In this document: positions 21,301-33,870 of the stretch, piece after piece
Layout of the letters: each line of letters opens with the position of its first letter
Numbering within the stretch: the stretch's first letter is position 1
Source: Karalla daura
Taxonomy: Eukaryota; Chordata; Actinopteri; Chaetodontiformes; Leiognathidae
DNA length: 64,000 nucleotides
Reading direction: 5' to 3'
Assembly: GCA_029224185.1 (NCBI GenBank)
Contig: CM055196.1
Coordinates: 8,652,589-8,716,588 of the forward strand
The notes under the pieces: model-generated
The model's database searches: none
Seen by the model: the letters and a program-made list of their open reading frames with translations, nothing else
Told to the model about the DNA's origin: nothing
Made by a program: the position numbers and the translations under genes

Positions 21301-24300
21301 CTAACTAGAAATTGTGGAGCAGAAATGATTATCTAAGAAATAACTTGTGTCTTGGTAGCGCACGCCGCAGCTTGTCTATCTTAAGTCCTTTATTTCTCGT
21401 CTGCAAAATGTTTATGTTATGTGTAACTGAAAATAGAGCACCAACCAGTATGTTATCATCATGTTTCATTTACTGACATGCTGGTGTTGTCACCCTCAAA
21501 ACATCCGCATGGGTTGGGCCATACTCGTGATCTTTGATCCTGCAGAGATAATGACTGATAACACGGAGATAGTACAGCGCCACCTCGCCTCATCCATCTC
21601 CGCTCCCATTGTAGACAAGGATAGAAGAGCCCATCATCTTTAATCGTGTGGTATTATGCAGAGTTGGGCTTTACTAGGAATGAAAATAGCACTGGAGTGC
21701 ACTTTAGTTAATAGTTAAAAGGGTTACTGGAATGTGTTGTTGAAAATACGGAGTGGGAAAAAAAAAATCTCAAGAGAGGGAAATCCTAAGCACAAGAGGA
21801 AATGATTACCAGAGTGATAGAAGTGAAATGTTGGGTGGTGTTTCAGAAGGCTGCAGCCGAGAGAGAAACGAGGTTAACGGTCTGCCTCCTGCTCTCTGTT
21901 TTCTCTTCGCCGAGGCTCTGCAAACTCTGTACTTACTTAGTTCTGTTGCTGTCTCTCTGATCTGCCTGCGTTTTCACTTGACTCCATTTCTCACCACGCT
22001 TTATGCAGAATAATTATGGTCTTCTATTTAGGATTAAGTTTCTGTGTCGGATGGGCGCTGAATAAAAATCGATCTCGTATTGAGTGACCGCAAAATGTCA
22101 GACTGCGAGTGGTGTCAATAGCAGAGCTGGAAACATAAAGGTATTTGGAGGTCATTAATACTGCAAGGCCCATTTGAAATAGGTCACAGGATCGATAACA
22201 GCAGGGAGTACTCCTGTAACCCTGATTCCAACAAAGTCTGGACCTATTTCAAGTTTAGAATAAGATGTTAAAATGCTTAATGTTTTGCATCAGCTTTCCT
22301 TATACCAACAGCACATGTTAGGGAACTGAAGACACTAAATTTTGAAGCTATGAAAGTGAAGCCCTATCTATCATGAGCCTGTGTCGTGTTTTCATGTATC
22401 TGTGTGTCACCAAGTGTGGAACGTCTCCCTATTCTCCCAGTCATGATACAATCACCTGCTTCTAGTTTGTTTTGAGGATTTTATTTTCATGTCTTGTTTT
22501 AATCAATTGCCTTTGTCTGTTGCACTTCATTAGATTGAGGTTTAATCATCTGTAACAAAACATAATTATATCCTCAGTATTGTGGGTTTTTGTGTGTACT
22601 TTGGTTTCTATAACGAGTGCAGGTTTATTCTCTCCGCCTGTAAACAGCCACTGTCTAGTAGACGAACCATGTGACCGGCTACCTTGCGCTAATCAGGGGG
22701 GGGATATTTAATGGTGTTGGTCCATAAGCCTATCAACCTGAACTGTGGCTTTGCTCTGCTGTGAATGACAAATGGCAGGAGAGTTGTTGTGAAAGAGGGA
22801 GAGAGAGAGAGAGGAGAGGCTGGTGAGCGTGTGAATAGCTTTTTCTGTGGGTGGTTGGTGCTGTTTTTTGTTTTTTTTCTCCCCTCCTATCTCTGCTTTT
22901 TCTAGCAGGAAGACACAGCAACAGATGTCCCAGCTTCCATGCTGTGCAGTGGAGGAATTCAGACGTCCGACCGCATACTGTAGATCAGAGTCAACAGCAG
23001 ACGCTGTCCAGGGGCTCTGTGGTGGTCTGCGTGTTTATGACACTGAAGGCAGTTGTAGCATCTCTGGCTTACGTCCTGCTTAGGACCTCTATCCGTCCCC
23101 CTTTATCTCTAGTCTAATCACTTATTATCCAGTGCAGAGGTGTGTGAGGAGAGTGGGAGGGGTGGGTGGGTGATGCTTAGTTGTGCATATAAATCCAGCA
23201 GATAGTGCCGTAATGTGGTCAAAAGAAATTGTACATCGAATTAAAACTATGCAGTTGACTGGGATTTAACATGGTATGTTTGCATATATATATATTTGTG
23301 TGGTTGCCAAATATAGGCTTCTTTGCTCTTTTTGTTATTATTCACTTTTTGTGTTGTGGACTTTCTCACTGGAAAAATTGAGGCCCTTTTCTATGTGTTG
23401 CTCAGAATCCATGCAATCGATAACAGCACATTGATGATCCTGTCAGACATACCCCAGGGGAGAGCTCACTCCAGTCGGCTCTAGACGCAGTGGTCCTGTT
23501 GTTACAGTGGCAACCTCCTCCTCTTACATGTTGTTTTAGTGTAAATAATGTCCCGTTGCTTTAATTCAGAGAGACGCAGCGATATCTCAAACAACAAAAC
23601 AGACTGACAAAGGATTTTGGCACAAAATGATTGTTTTTCCTCAGCGATTTCCCAAAGAATACAGAGCCCGATAATTTATTAGTCTGAATGTGACTGCCCT
23701 TAACAATAGAAGTTTCCTACTCTAGAGTTTGATAAGTGGCTCAGCGTCCCGTCCCCGTTCCCCAGAGATGTGAATGCTTTCCCCGACTTCTAGTGGGGGA
23801 ATCTAGGCTAATACTGCTCCACATTGAATCTGTCTCTCGGCCCCCCCTGAGAGCGAACGCACTTTTAGCAGCCTCTGTTGTGCCAAGATTCCCTTCCCCT
23901 CTTATGGTCTTGCAGTGTCCGGAGTTATTTTATATCTGCGACTTGGCCTTTATGGCTAAAAATGGCTGCGTTTCTCACACTCTTTTCACTTCTCTCCCAA
24001 AGAAAACCCAACTGCTTGAAGACAGTATGTCGAGCTCTGACATTTTTCACGGTAATGATTTAGCCGCATCATTGAAATGGGGTAAAAGAGAAGTGCAAGG
24101 TGACACGTACTGTACCGCACTGTACTGCACGCTGCACCGGCCCCCCCCCCCCTCATAAGTACACACAAAGAGAGAGTGCTTTTCTCTCCAACGACTTTGA
24201 AAATGTGTCAGACTTCTGATATGAAAGCACTTAGCTGTACCTGCCGTTCTGCAGCCAGGAAGCCGCTGTTTTCTTTTGACCAACTTAACCGAGGTCATCA

Positions 24301-24599
24301 TGAGGAACTCGCTTTAGACTGAAAACACTCTTTAAAGACTTGTGAAAGCTCTGAACGGGGGCCATGAGGCAAGACTGTGAAGGGGAATATGCAGACTGAC
24401 CCGACACGACTAAAAAAAAAAAAAACAGACTTCACAGGTTCTGAGAGGCTGCAAGCAGTGAACACTTGTGTGTCTGTCTGTGACTGACTATGACTAAGAG
24501 TCTATGACTGTGATGTTTATTCCTGCAAAATCATCTTTGATATCCATTGAGCCACCCATAAGCTTACCAACTTTGTACCATAATGGTATCTCTACTCGC
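21301..24599. other. Non-coding, no supported gene
   Basis: Mixed AT-rich and moderate-GC DNA. Open frames such as 23736-24158 have no recognisable domain, no splice logic and no codon bias that I can see. A short (GA)n run is at 22798-22815. Confidence 0.55.
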
Positions 24600-24712
24600 A
24601 CCTACCTCCAATGCATGTAGGGTACACCATGGACAAGTCACCAGGCCATCAGACACACACACACACACGCACACGCACACGCACACGCACACGCACACAC
24701 GCACACACGCAC

Positions 24713-24760
<48 letters not shown>

Positions 24761-24900
24761 ACACACTTACCCACACCTTGCAGCAATTCAGAGTCTCCAA
24801 CTGGCCTAAATATGCTTGTTTATGGACTGTGGGAGGAAACCAGAGTGCCAGGGGAAAACAACAAAACACAGATTCACACTCATTCACCCAGGTCGTTGTA
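24600..24900 (+). repeat. Dispersed repeat interrupted by (CA)n/(CACG)n microsatellite
   Basis: GGGTACACCATGGACAAGTC and CCAGGCCATCAG precede a compound (AC)n/(ACGC)n tract at 24653-24767, and AATTCAGAGTCTCCAAC, GGACTGTGGGAGGAAACCAG follow it. Both halves of the dispersed repeat are present in the same orientation around the microsatellite, so this is the most complete copy in the window. Confidence 0.75.
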
Positions 24901-25202
24901 GGGTCACGGCAACAGGGTTTTTTATTTGTTTCTTTTGTAACTTCTTCAAAATGTTTCACCTCTCATCTAGTTCTCTTGAGTTCTGACTGGCTAATGTGGA
25001 GGCCCAGGGTTTCTACTCTATGTAGAAGCCTCTCGGACTAAACGTTTGCAACCGTCCCCCAGAACAGAGGACACACAAAGGCCCTCACTGACCCTAACCA
25101 ACAAATGGCTGCGTGCATGCCTCTATCTATAACTTCAATTCCGCAGAATACAGAAAAAGAAATCCATAGTTCCTTCTTTGTCTCCTGCTTACCGTAAGAA
25201 AG

Positions 25203-25219
25203 ACACACACACACACACA

Positions 25220-25281
<62 letters not shown>
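25203..25281 (+). repeat. (AC)n microsatellite
   Basis: A near-pure AC dinucleotide tract of about 79 bp with two TC interruptions. Confidence 0.95.
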
Positions 25282-25284
<3 letters not shown>

Positions 25285-25289
25285 TTTCA

Positions 25290-28200
25290 AATGTAGAGTT
25301 TGTGACTGCCCTCCTCACCTCTTGACGTTTGTTCTTAGGCTGCTGGGTAGCTGCTGTGTGTATTTTTAGGGCAGGTTTAGCGCCACAGATCCACCGCTCC
25401 TCTCTTCACGGAGGCAGCAGCGATCGCGGCAGTCTCGCGGCAGCTCCGCCGCCGCCTCTGCAATCGATAATCCACCTCGCGCTCATCTCCGGCTTAACGT
25501 ATGGGGCTGCTGTTTGTGCGAACGCACAAACGAACGTACGCCCAGGAAGCTGCAGGTCGAGTTAAAAAAGAAGTACAACTCTGCGCTCGCAGATTGATGG
25601 AAAATGACGTGTGCACACCCGGGGCGCTGTGCTGATATTAGCAGAAGGGATTAACGACAGCGTCTCTGTTAAATTTTAAACAGCTTTTTGTGTGTATTTT
25701 TTTTTTAGATCTCATTTTCATCCGATTGAGGGTTTTATTATGAAAGATGTGTCGCAGAGGGGCTCGATTATGTCACCGCTTTTTGCGTCAGCCCTGCAAA
25801 GCCCTGTTTTGGACGGCCCCCGTGGTGATTGAATTGGCTGCTGATGTTTGACATCTGCATGTTTTTGGTTTTGTTTTTTTTTGTCGAATTCACGGCATTT
25901 CGCTTCTCGTGCTGGTGGTGTGCCAGCGAAATGAAGAATTCGTTTTTAGATCGTTTATCTCTGCAGTACGTCACTCAGCTGCTATTTACATACTCTGACC
26001 TCAGATCATCAACACGACCGTTCCCCTCACTTTACCCTCTCACGCCTGAAAATTAAGCCGAGAAATAAGCGCGTCTATTGTTGTAATAAGCCATTTGTGG
26101 TTCAAGCCATTCAAGCCTTGGTATAGACATTAACATGTCTGTCAACTGTGATGATAGCGTTAGAAAAGACAGCATCAAAAATGGTAAATATACATGTTAG
26201 AAAAGTAGAATAAAGACTGGCATTAATCGACTTGTCATTGTGCTTTTGGTGGAAATCAAATGATTGAAACAAAGATATTTAGTGGCCAATTATCAGAAGT
26301 GAAAGCCATGGCCCAGCAGTGCTGAGCTCCTGCATAGTAAACATCAATACTCCTCCTGTGCAGGCAGCCCCCGGGGAGACTCAGTTATCTGCTTGGCCAA
26401 CTACAGCACTTAAGTTACCACTACGTAGCTAGCAGCAAAGCTCTGTGTACGAGACAAAAGGCTGTTTTTCCATGTTTTACCAACAAGAGGAGAACCAGGT
26501 CAAGGTAGATTCTCCTCATCAACTCGCGGTTCGTCGACCACCGGGTGGCTGGCCTAATTAAGGAAGTCACACATTTGTGTCGGTGTCGGTTTTATATTTA
26601 CGAGGGTGTGCGGTCCGTTTCCTTACGGAGTGGTCAGGTGAGGGGAGAAAGTGACACCGTGCTCGACGACACTTCAGGGGAACTTGTGACACGGGCGTAC
26701 TGCCGTCTGTGCCGGGCAGCTCCGAGACCTCGGGTTTCAGAGCATAGACACTTTCCATGACACGGGACCTACAGTCTTAAAGTGATACTGCGCCCCAAAT
26801 CCATCTTCTGAGTATTCAGGCTTCTCGCCTTAAGTGGGAACGGGGACTGAAGGAGAGCTTCAGGGCAGACCCAGAGCGGCGCTCGTGGCCGTGGACGGCT
26901 GGCACTGTGTTGTCAGCGTGATCCGAAGGATGAGCAGGTGTCGCTGGCAGGTATCCCATGTTATATAACGAAAACACCAAACTTCCTGCACTTGCCACAT
27001 GTAAATTATCAGGCAGTGGGTGTGTAGCAGTGCTGCGGAGTAAGGAAACCTTATCTACCCCGTCCAGATCGACGCGTAGAGGCAGCCTGTCGGTCGACCC
27101 GATCGGGCTTCTCAAGCACGCGGGGTTGAACACGGCTCATTTAAATGATGTTGTTTGGTAATTGGACAGAAACCTGGCGTAGAGAAGTGACACAAAGTTA
27201 CTTATTTACTTTTTCTGCCTCCTATATTACATGTGGAGTAAGAGGCCCGTACACCACATGTACTTTTAAAGCATAACCGGATAATCACAGCAGGATTTAA
27301 TCAGGACTATCAGCCCAGGACTATAGTTCATCAGGTAGAATTTTAATGATATATGTGCAAAAAAGGTGTAAAAGGTGAGAATGCATTAGCTTTAACAGAT
27401 CCCCGCATGTCTAATTTCTTCAAATATTTGCCAAGTGCTTCACTTTAACATAATGTATTCACAACATTTCTTTCCACGGTTGTCGACACTCAGAGAAAAT
27501 GCCTGAGAATGAGTTTTTTTGTATTGAAACAAAATTATGAAGTTAATTAGAGGTCCTGGACACTGGGGTCATTCTCTTTTCACGTATCTCTCTTTTTCAC
27601 GACCTAACGTATCAATGAGTTTTATCACTTAGGTTGTCAGATGAATTGATTCCTCATGCTCATATCAAACATTTCCTCGTGTGTGTTTTGTTTGTTTCTT
27701 CAAGCCCGGTGTCGGTTCCTGTTGTCCTGGGTGTCCTGCCAGGGCTGCTCCATCACAATACAGACACCGCTGACTTATCGTATCGAAACAGAGCCTGACT
27801 TTATACTCAGCTTTCAACAAAAGTTCACCTGACAAAAGCAGAGCCACGTGCACTCCCGTCCAGCTTTGCTTAAGATAAGCAAGTTGAGCTTAAGGTGGAA
27901 TGCTGGGATGGAGATAACGATGGAGGAAGCCGCTGATAACATTTTTACATTTTTTTGGTCAAAGTCTTTTCGTGAAACTCCTCCGGTGGACACGTGAGAA
28001 GGATTGTTAGCTATTTGCCCTTAAGGACAATGATTATTCACGAGTTCAAGACTCGTGAACGAGTTGGACAGGTAAAGAAAGAACAAATACTGCCTAAGGT
28101 AGGCGAAGGATCCGGGGCCACAAACAGAACAGTGACGGCAAGTTCCAAACCCTGTAGAGGGACAGACGATTTTGCAAGGACGTTGTGTCATGTTCGAGAT

Positions 28201-29964
28201 CAATAAAGCCTAGTTTTTAGTGATGTTTGCGACATCTCATCGACCCTTTGAATTGACCTCTGTTCTCAAGTCGTATTCACACCCCTCCTGTTGTTTCTTT
28301 AGCTTGCTCGAGCCAGAGATGACCCATTTAAATCGATGGACAGGGACCCTGGCGAGCCCAACGTGTTCCCAAGTAAATATTACCTGTTTTTACGCTTGGA
28401 AGTGCATTGGTTAAGGGTCAGCTTCACTTCTGAATTTGAACTCCAGGAACAACAAGGGAAGCAACGGGATTCAAAAGAGGCAGCATCCTCTCCGTTCTGG
28501 GCCTCTGTAGCCGTGTTCCAAGCATTCAGAAGATGCAGGTTCATTCATTCATCCGTCTTCAGAAGATGCAGGTTCATTCATTCATCCGTCTTCAGAAGAT
28601 GCAGGTTCTGAGGCAGAGCCTTGATCTTTGCTTGGAGTAGCGGTGCCTGGGTTGTCTGGTGAGGGGCTCTTTGGCTCTCTTAGTTATTTATACGGAGATC
28701 ACAAGGACGCTCGTGACAGGTATGTTGTAGAATTGAATGGAAAGTCTTTGTTTAAACTGTACAGGTACAAAGAAAAGTTGAAGCTTCTTCTAAGCTGCCG
28801 GACTCTGCAGTCTGTGGGGTATGATGACAAGTGAGACGATGAGTTGCAAAATTAAAGCGTAGCGAGTGAGAAAATTCAAAAGCTTGCACCTGGCTGTTAG
28901 TGGAGGGCTAATGTGGTATGTCTACTGTTACTAGGGTATGTTTTTCTCTGGTTATTTGTACTTCTGCTCAAATGCCAAATTTGATCACTTTTTCCACTTT
29001 TTCCCGCATGTGTTGACCCAGTTACATCCAGCTCAGGAGTAGAAGGCAGTGCAGGAAGCTGTGCGTCAGTATCAGTCAGTATCTGGCACTAGGCTTTGAC
29101 GATAATGGATGATGGGGAATTCACCACTTTGGGCTTCAGGTGCTGTTTTGGTGGGTACTTGGCTCATTGATGGGCAGCATATTAAAGGTGGACAGGAACA
29201 CAGTACAGGTCATGCTGCGAAGGCACGGCTTGTCATCTTGCGTTAGCCGATTCGTCTCGGAAAGGAGTGTCCACAGCAGACACTTCAGCATCTGGTCTGA
29301 GCGAGAATATGTAGGACAGCTAGGAGTGTGTACTGTATGAGAGAGTTCTGGACTCGGTCCATCCGAGCCATGCCACATTCTGGGTCACTCCTTAACTTTG
29401 CACGTTTCTCATTCCCCTGCCACATGTTTGCGTCTCTTGCAGATCGTCTCTGAGACGTGAGAGACGAACAGAAAACGGCGCCGTTCAGATTCCTCCTGTC
29501 CTTACTCTTGCCTGCTGTCTGTTTTCATCTGGTAGCTGTCTGTGTTTGGCTCCCACCTCTTCTGCCAAGCCTACACACTTTGTTTTTGTCCCCGCAGCAC
29601 TTGGAGGTCAGCCCGGGGAATCTCTCTCAATTCACTTCTTATTTAGGTTAGACGCACTCGAGTGTTATGGCTTCCTTGATTGCGCTGTGATGGTGTCCAA
29701 AGTCACAGATTTCATCTTTCCTGCCCAAGCCCATTTTACACTTGTTGGTACGCTGGTTGATCATTAGCTTTGATGTTATACCCAGAGCTCCACGCCTCCA
29801 CGTTCTCGTTCTCAAACCCTGAATTATTGTGTCTGAGCAACTTTTATGAACGCACTCAAAACTCCACTTTAAGCTGTGACTTTTGTTCTGCCATTAAATA
29901 GTTAAACTGGTCATTGAATGTGTGCATTTGCAAGGCGTCATTCTAGTCTATTTGTATAGTAAAG

Positions 29965-29966
<2 letters not shown>
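25290..29966. other. Non-coding, no supported gene
   Basis: A small CpG-rich patch at about 25380-25560 and a 33-bp minisatellite at 28525-28607 are the only distinct items. Frames over 60 codons are scattered on both strands without conserved motifs. Confidence 0.55.
28525..28607 (+). repeat. 33-bp minisatellite, 2.5 copies
   Basis: The unit begins TTCAGAAGATGCAGGTTCAT and recurs exactly at 28525, 28558 and 28591. The unit length is 11 codons, so an 91-codon open frame (28336-28611) runs through it with a repeated peptide FRRCRFIHSSV. I do not regard this frame as a gene. Confidence 0.9.

Positions 29967-29967
<1 letters not shown>

Positions 29968-30009
<42 letters not shown>
29968..30009 (+). 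repeat. (GT)n microsatellite
   Basis: A pure GT tract of about 42 bp. Confidence 0.95.
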
Positions 30010-30010
<1 letters not shown>

Positions 30011-30970
30011 ACAGGCCTGCTTTGCTGTGAATTAATGTGTGTTTTTGTTTCAGTTTTTTGGATTTGCAGCTTATCTGGCATCCCAGCTGTTTTGGACCGC
30101 ATTGTTTGCAAAGGCAGGATTCAGAGGAATTTCAAGGAAAAACAAAGTCAGACCCGAGCGGCATGATTAAGCGGCGTTTTCAGCTGTGAACGCCGCAGTT
30201 TAATGGCGTCAGGCTCGATCATTCAGAACGAGAGGTCCATATAATGTTTGATTGTTTCATCCGAAAGACACGTAGTTCAAAGGCTTTCAGCATGTGTTTG
30301 TGCATTATATCCATGGGTAGGAACTGAGACTTACTGCTTAGTAAGATGCACGTGTGATTTTGCAGCATACACTTGTTGTACTTGGATAATGTTTTGGATA
30401 CGGATGATAAATCACTTACGTAATGTTGTTTACCCCCTGGTTGAACTGTTCTTTCATTTCACCTTGTCCGACATCGTGAACCAATCAATGGAAATGACTT
30501 TTGCCAACTTTCCGGTCTGATAGACTCGACAACACGCCTAAGTTATTCTTGTTTTTTTAATGTCCGAGACACTAATGGAGACGGTGATTTGTGCGTTCAG
30601 TCGCTGTCGAACAGCGGGAGCTGCAGCTGCGATCTCGGTGTCTCTTGAACCAACAAGCCCAGTCAGCGAGGTGAGCTCTCCGAGGCGCGTTTTGCTTCAG
30701 ATCGCCATTAGCCGGGGACCTGTAACTAACTGACAGCGGTGTGTGTGCATGTGCGTGCGTGTGTGTGCAGATGGCAAACAGTCGCTGTGCGTCGGGGCCC
30801 GCAGAGACGCTGGCAGCTCCCTCAGGACTGGGAGCTGGACCGGGCGGGGCTCCACCCTCCTTAGCACGGTGGTGTGGTGTCACCAGGGGGAGCATGGGGA
30901 GGAGGAACGGCGGGAGCGATTCAGTTTGTCTGTTTGCACTGTGCGAGTCCAAGTGAAACCTTACTCTTAC

Positions 30971-31006
<36 letters not shown>

Positions 31007-33204
31007 AGGTGAGAGAGGCTGCTCCCACACAGGTATCTGGATGTGGTGTCTCCTGCGGCTCCGGTGAAAGGTAAGCTGAGCTCTCGCGTGCCGGCCTACT
31101 TTTTAATGTCTTAATAATGCATATGCTCGGCTAAACTGTGCGGCTACTGAGGCTGCTTTCGCCTTCAGCCTGGCAAAGGATCTGTGTGCACGTGCTCGAG
31201 GTTCAGCTCCGATTCGTCGTCTTTCTCCCAGGCGTCAGTCTACTTCCATAATTTGACACAAATGCAGGAGCATTTTTACCCAGTGTTGCCAGGGGGCACA
31301 GCTCACTTTTTCTGAGCGGAAAGGAGAATCGGAGCGCGTTTTCTTTCTTTCTTTTTTTTTTTTCTTTTAAAGGTGCGTAGCGCGTGTTTGCATTTCAGAC
31401 CTGTCTGATCGGAGCACGGGCTGAGCTCTGTAAGGCTCACACTCACACAGCGACTTCTGCTTTTCCACGTTGCTGGTGGCGTGGTGACGCTTCTCGAGGT
31501 TGGAGGCCGGCGCCGCGTCGGGAGAAGAGAAACACTGCGACAGGTCTGAGATCGGCAGCTCAGAGGGTGTGTCAGACTCATTTCGGTGAGACGGGAGTAA
31601 ATGTTTGGGGTTGCACAAGGACAGTTGGCTACGGAAAGACACTTCTGAGATACGCAAAGCTCCAAAACAGGCTCTCTGCCTGCAGTACATGTTGATCTTT
31701 CCTGCAGTGGCAGAGGGAGCGTAATGACTAGTTACTATTTCTTTTTTCAGCTTCCCACCCTTAGTACACTGTGTATTTTGGTCTCTCCTGGAAGGATAAC
31801 TGTGCCAGTGTCTCATTGGTCAGTTGCATAAACAGCACCAGAGATGGTCAGCTCCTCGGCACGTCGTCCACCGGTTGAAAAGATTGAAACCAGCTGCTCC
31901 AATTGCACTCGAAATGAATTTTCTCCTCTCACAGTTTTTTTTTTTGTATAAAAGGCAGGCTGGTGTTACATTTCCAGGAGTGTCAGTCATCTGGCCGTGT
32001 TTGCTTTAGCCTCCCCGAAACTCTCGCAGACTGTGCCGCAGTAGCTGTGGAAAAAAAAAAGCACCACTTGCCGTCTCATATCAGCCAGGAAGCGTTTAGA
32101 TCCAGCCTTTCCCAATCTGTTTATCTTGGCATGCGTTTGCAGCCAATGAAGATGCATGCGATTTCACAGCAAATTACACATTAACCAGGAAAAATGTCTG
32201 AACCTGTACGCGGCGGTTCATACCTCCGCTTGCCTCATTTATTTCGTCTGCCTGCAAAGCCCACATGTTCAGGTTTGTGATTTGTTACTTTGCCGCAGTG
32301 AAGACAAGCGGGGGGGGCACGTTGAACAGGGATGTGTCTTAAAATGCTGGACCACCTCTGTGACTGGTTGAAGGAGCTCTGAACAAACTTCAGACTTTTT
32401 CATGAGGAAGTGGTTAAACGTTGAGCTACTCAAAATTGACAAATGGATTAATATTTTGCCTGAGATTTCCATGGTGAAAAAGATGTCTTTTTGCCCCAGA
32501 GTAGAGAGGTCTAGAGTCAAGAGTTTGCAGTACCCGTTTGGTATGAATTTGTTTGTTTTAACGTTAAAAATATGTGACCGTATAAATGGAAAATCTCAAA
32601 AAGAGGACAATTTTTAGATTCTCCCGTCTGGAAAGGTGTAAATAAGGCTCACACCCTGACTTCAACCAGCAGGATGCTGGATACTAATAAGAACTCTTTT
32701 TAACCTGTTAACAGGCTTTTGTCATATGCTGATCTGAGGCTGCCCTATCTTGTATTACAGTGTAGCTTATTGGCGAAAGGCTAGTAACATATTCAGGACT
32801 TGACCTAAAGTGAAACAGAAGGAACTCCAAACTTGTCATCAAGCAAAATAACTAAGGAGAGGGCTGGTAATGTCAGATAGCATCTGCACTGCATGTTTTA
32901 CACCTGCATCCATGGACGGGCCAGTACGCACTGCTCTTTGCTTTTGATCAGCAAAGCAAAGAGTAGTTTAACGAGATCGACGCCAAGGGTGCCACCTTGA
33001 GATTTGTGTTTATGTATTGAGCTGATGGTTGGGCATTTGCCATATCTATCTTTATTTCCATTAGAACTTAGAGTTTACTTGTGTGTTGTGACACAGAGAT
33101 AACAGAACTGACTCCGTGTGGAGCAGCATAATGAAGAGATGATGCGTTTTCTTATATCTTTATCCGTCTCCCCGTCTCTGTGATTGACCGCTGACGCGTG
33201 TCCA
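30010..33204. other. Non-coding with GC-rich patch at 30.6-31.1 kb
   Basis: The patch has two acceptor-like CAG sites after GT runs (30770 and 31008) and a good donor GAAAG/GTAAGC at 31070/31071, so 31009-31070 could be a 62-nt 5' UTR exon. The pyrimidine tracts are poor and no reading frame is convincing. A (GT)n run lies at 30974-31003. Confidence 0.35.
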
Positions 33205-33290
33205 GTGCGTATCCCTCCACTCACCCAGTATCAGCTGGGATCAGCCGCAGCCCCCTCTCAACCTCTCAAAGGATAAGCTGTTAGTATACC
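33205..33290 (+). repeat. Dispersed teleost repeat fragment
   Basis: CACTCACCCAGTATCAGCTG, GGATCAGCCGCAGCCCCC and AAAGGATAAGC follow the order of the repeat half seen elsewhere in the window. Confidence 0.65.
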
Positions 33291-33729
33291 TAAGCCGTGA
33301 GAGGCATCCTTTCTATGAACTCTGCAGATGTGAGTGCATGATTAGCACCCTCACTAGGATAAGCTTTTGTACGCGTCGTGAAAAGCCTGGCAGCTGCTGC
33401 CAGCTTTGAGCATAAATGTGTCCGTCACCGTGGGATTGGTGAAGGGACAGAAAGGGGGCAGGTGGAGGGGAAGAGAAGGAGGCGGAGGGGGGGGTTGCTC
33501 CTGTTATGGCAAGTGCTGATCTGCTTACTATAATCTTAGGCAGCGCAAGTAAGTGAACCAGGAAAACAAATCACGGTATCAAAAATGGTACCCCTCATCC
33601 AGGCATTATCTTGACCGGCTTCCAACCTTTACTGTGTTAAGCCTTTGTATTATCACCATCGCATATAGCGCAAAGGCATGGAATACACCCTGAACGCAGG
33701 ACCTATGCAGTAGACCCTCATGAGTATGC

Positions 33730-33870
33730 AGTAGACCCTCATGCATGTCTCTGGACTGTGGGCGGAGGCCTGCATGGACATGGTGAATACACACAGACCC
33801 CCTTCCCACAGTGAAGAAAGGCCCTCGGCCAGGAAACAAACCAGGTACTGCAGTTCTGTTAGGCAACAAA
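33730..33870 (+). repeat. Dispersed teleost repeat fragment (other half)
   Basis: CATGTCTCTGGACTGTGGGC, GGAGGCCTGCATGG, AGAAAGGCCCTCGGCCAGG, AAACAAACCAGG and TTAGGCAACAAAGTC parallel the half that normally follows CA tracts. A 19-bp direct repeat (TATGCAGTAGACCCTCATG) sits just upstream. Confidence 0.7.

Noticed and set aside
23736..24158. 140-codon open frame
   Set aside because: No domain, no splice context and no codon signal. Length is within chance for this GC content.
30741..31074. Open frames starting at an ATG directly after an acceptor-like CAG (30770)
   Set aside because: The acceptor is a GT microsatellite end with a poor pyrimidine tract, the frame meets no good donor, and the product is not recognised.
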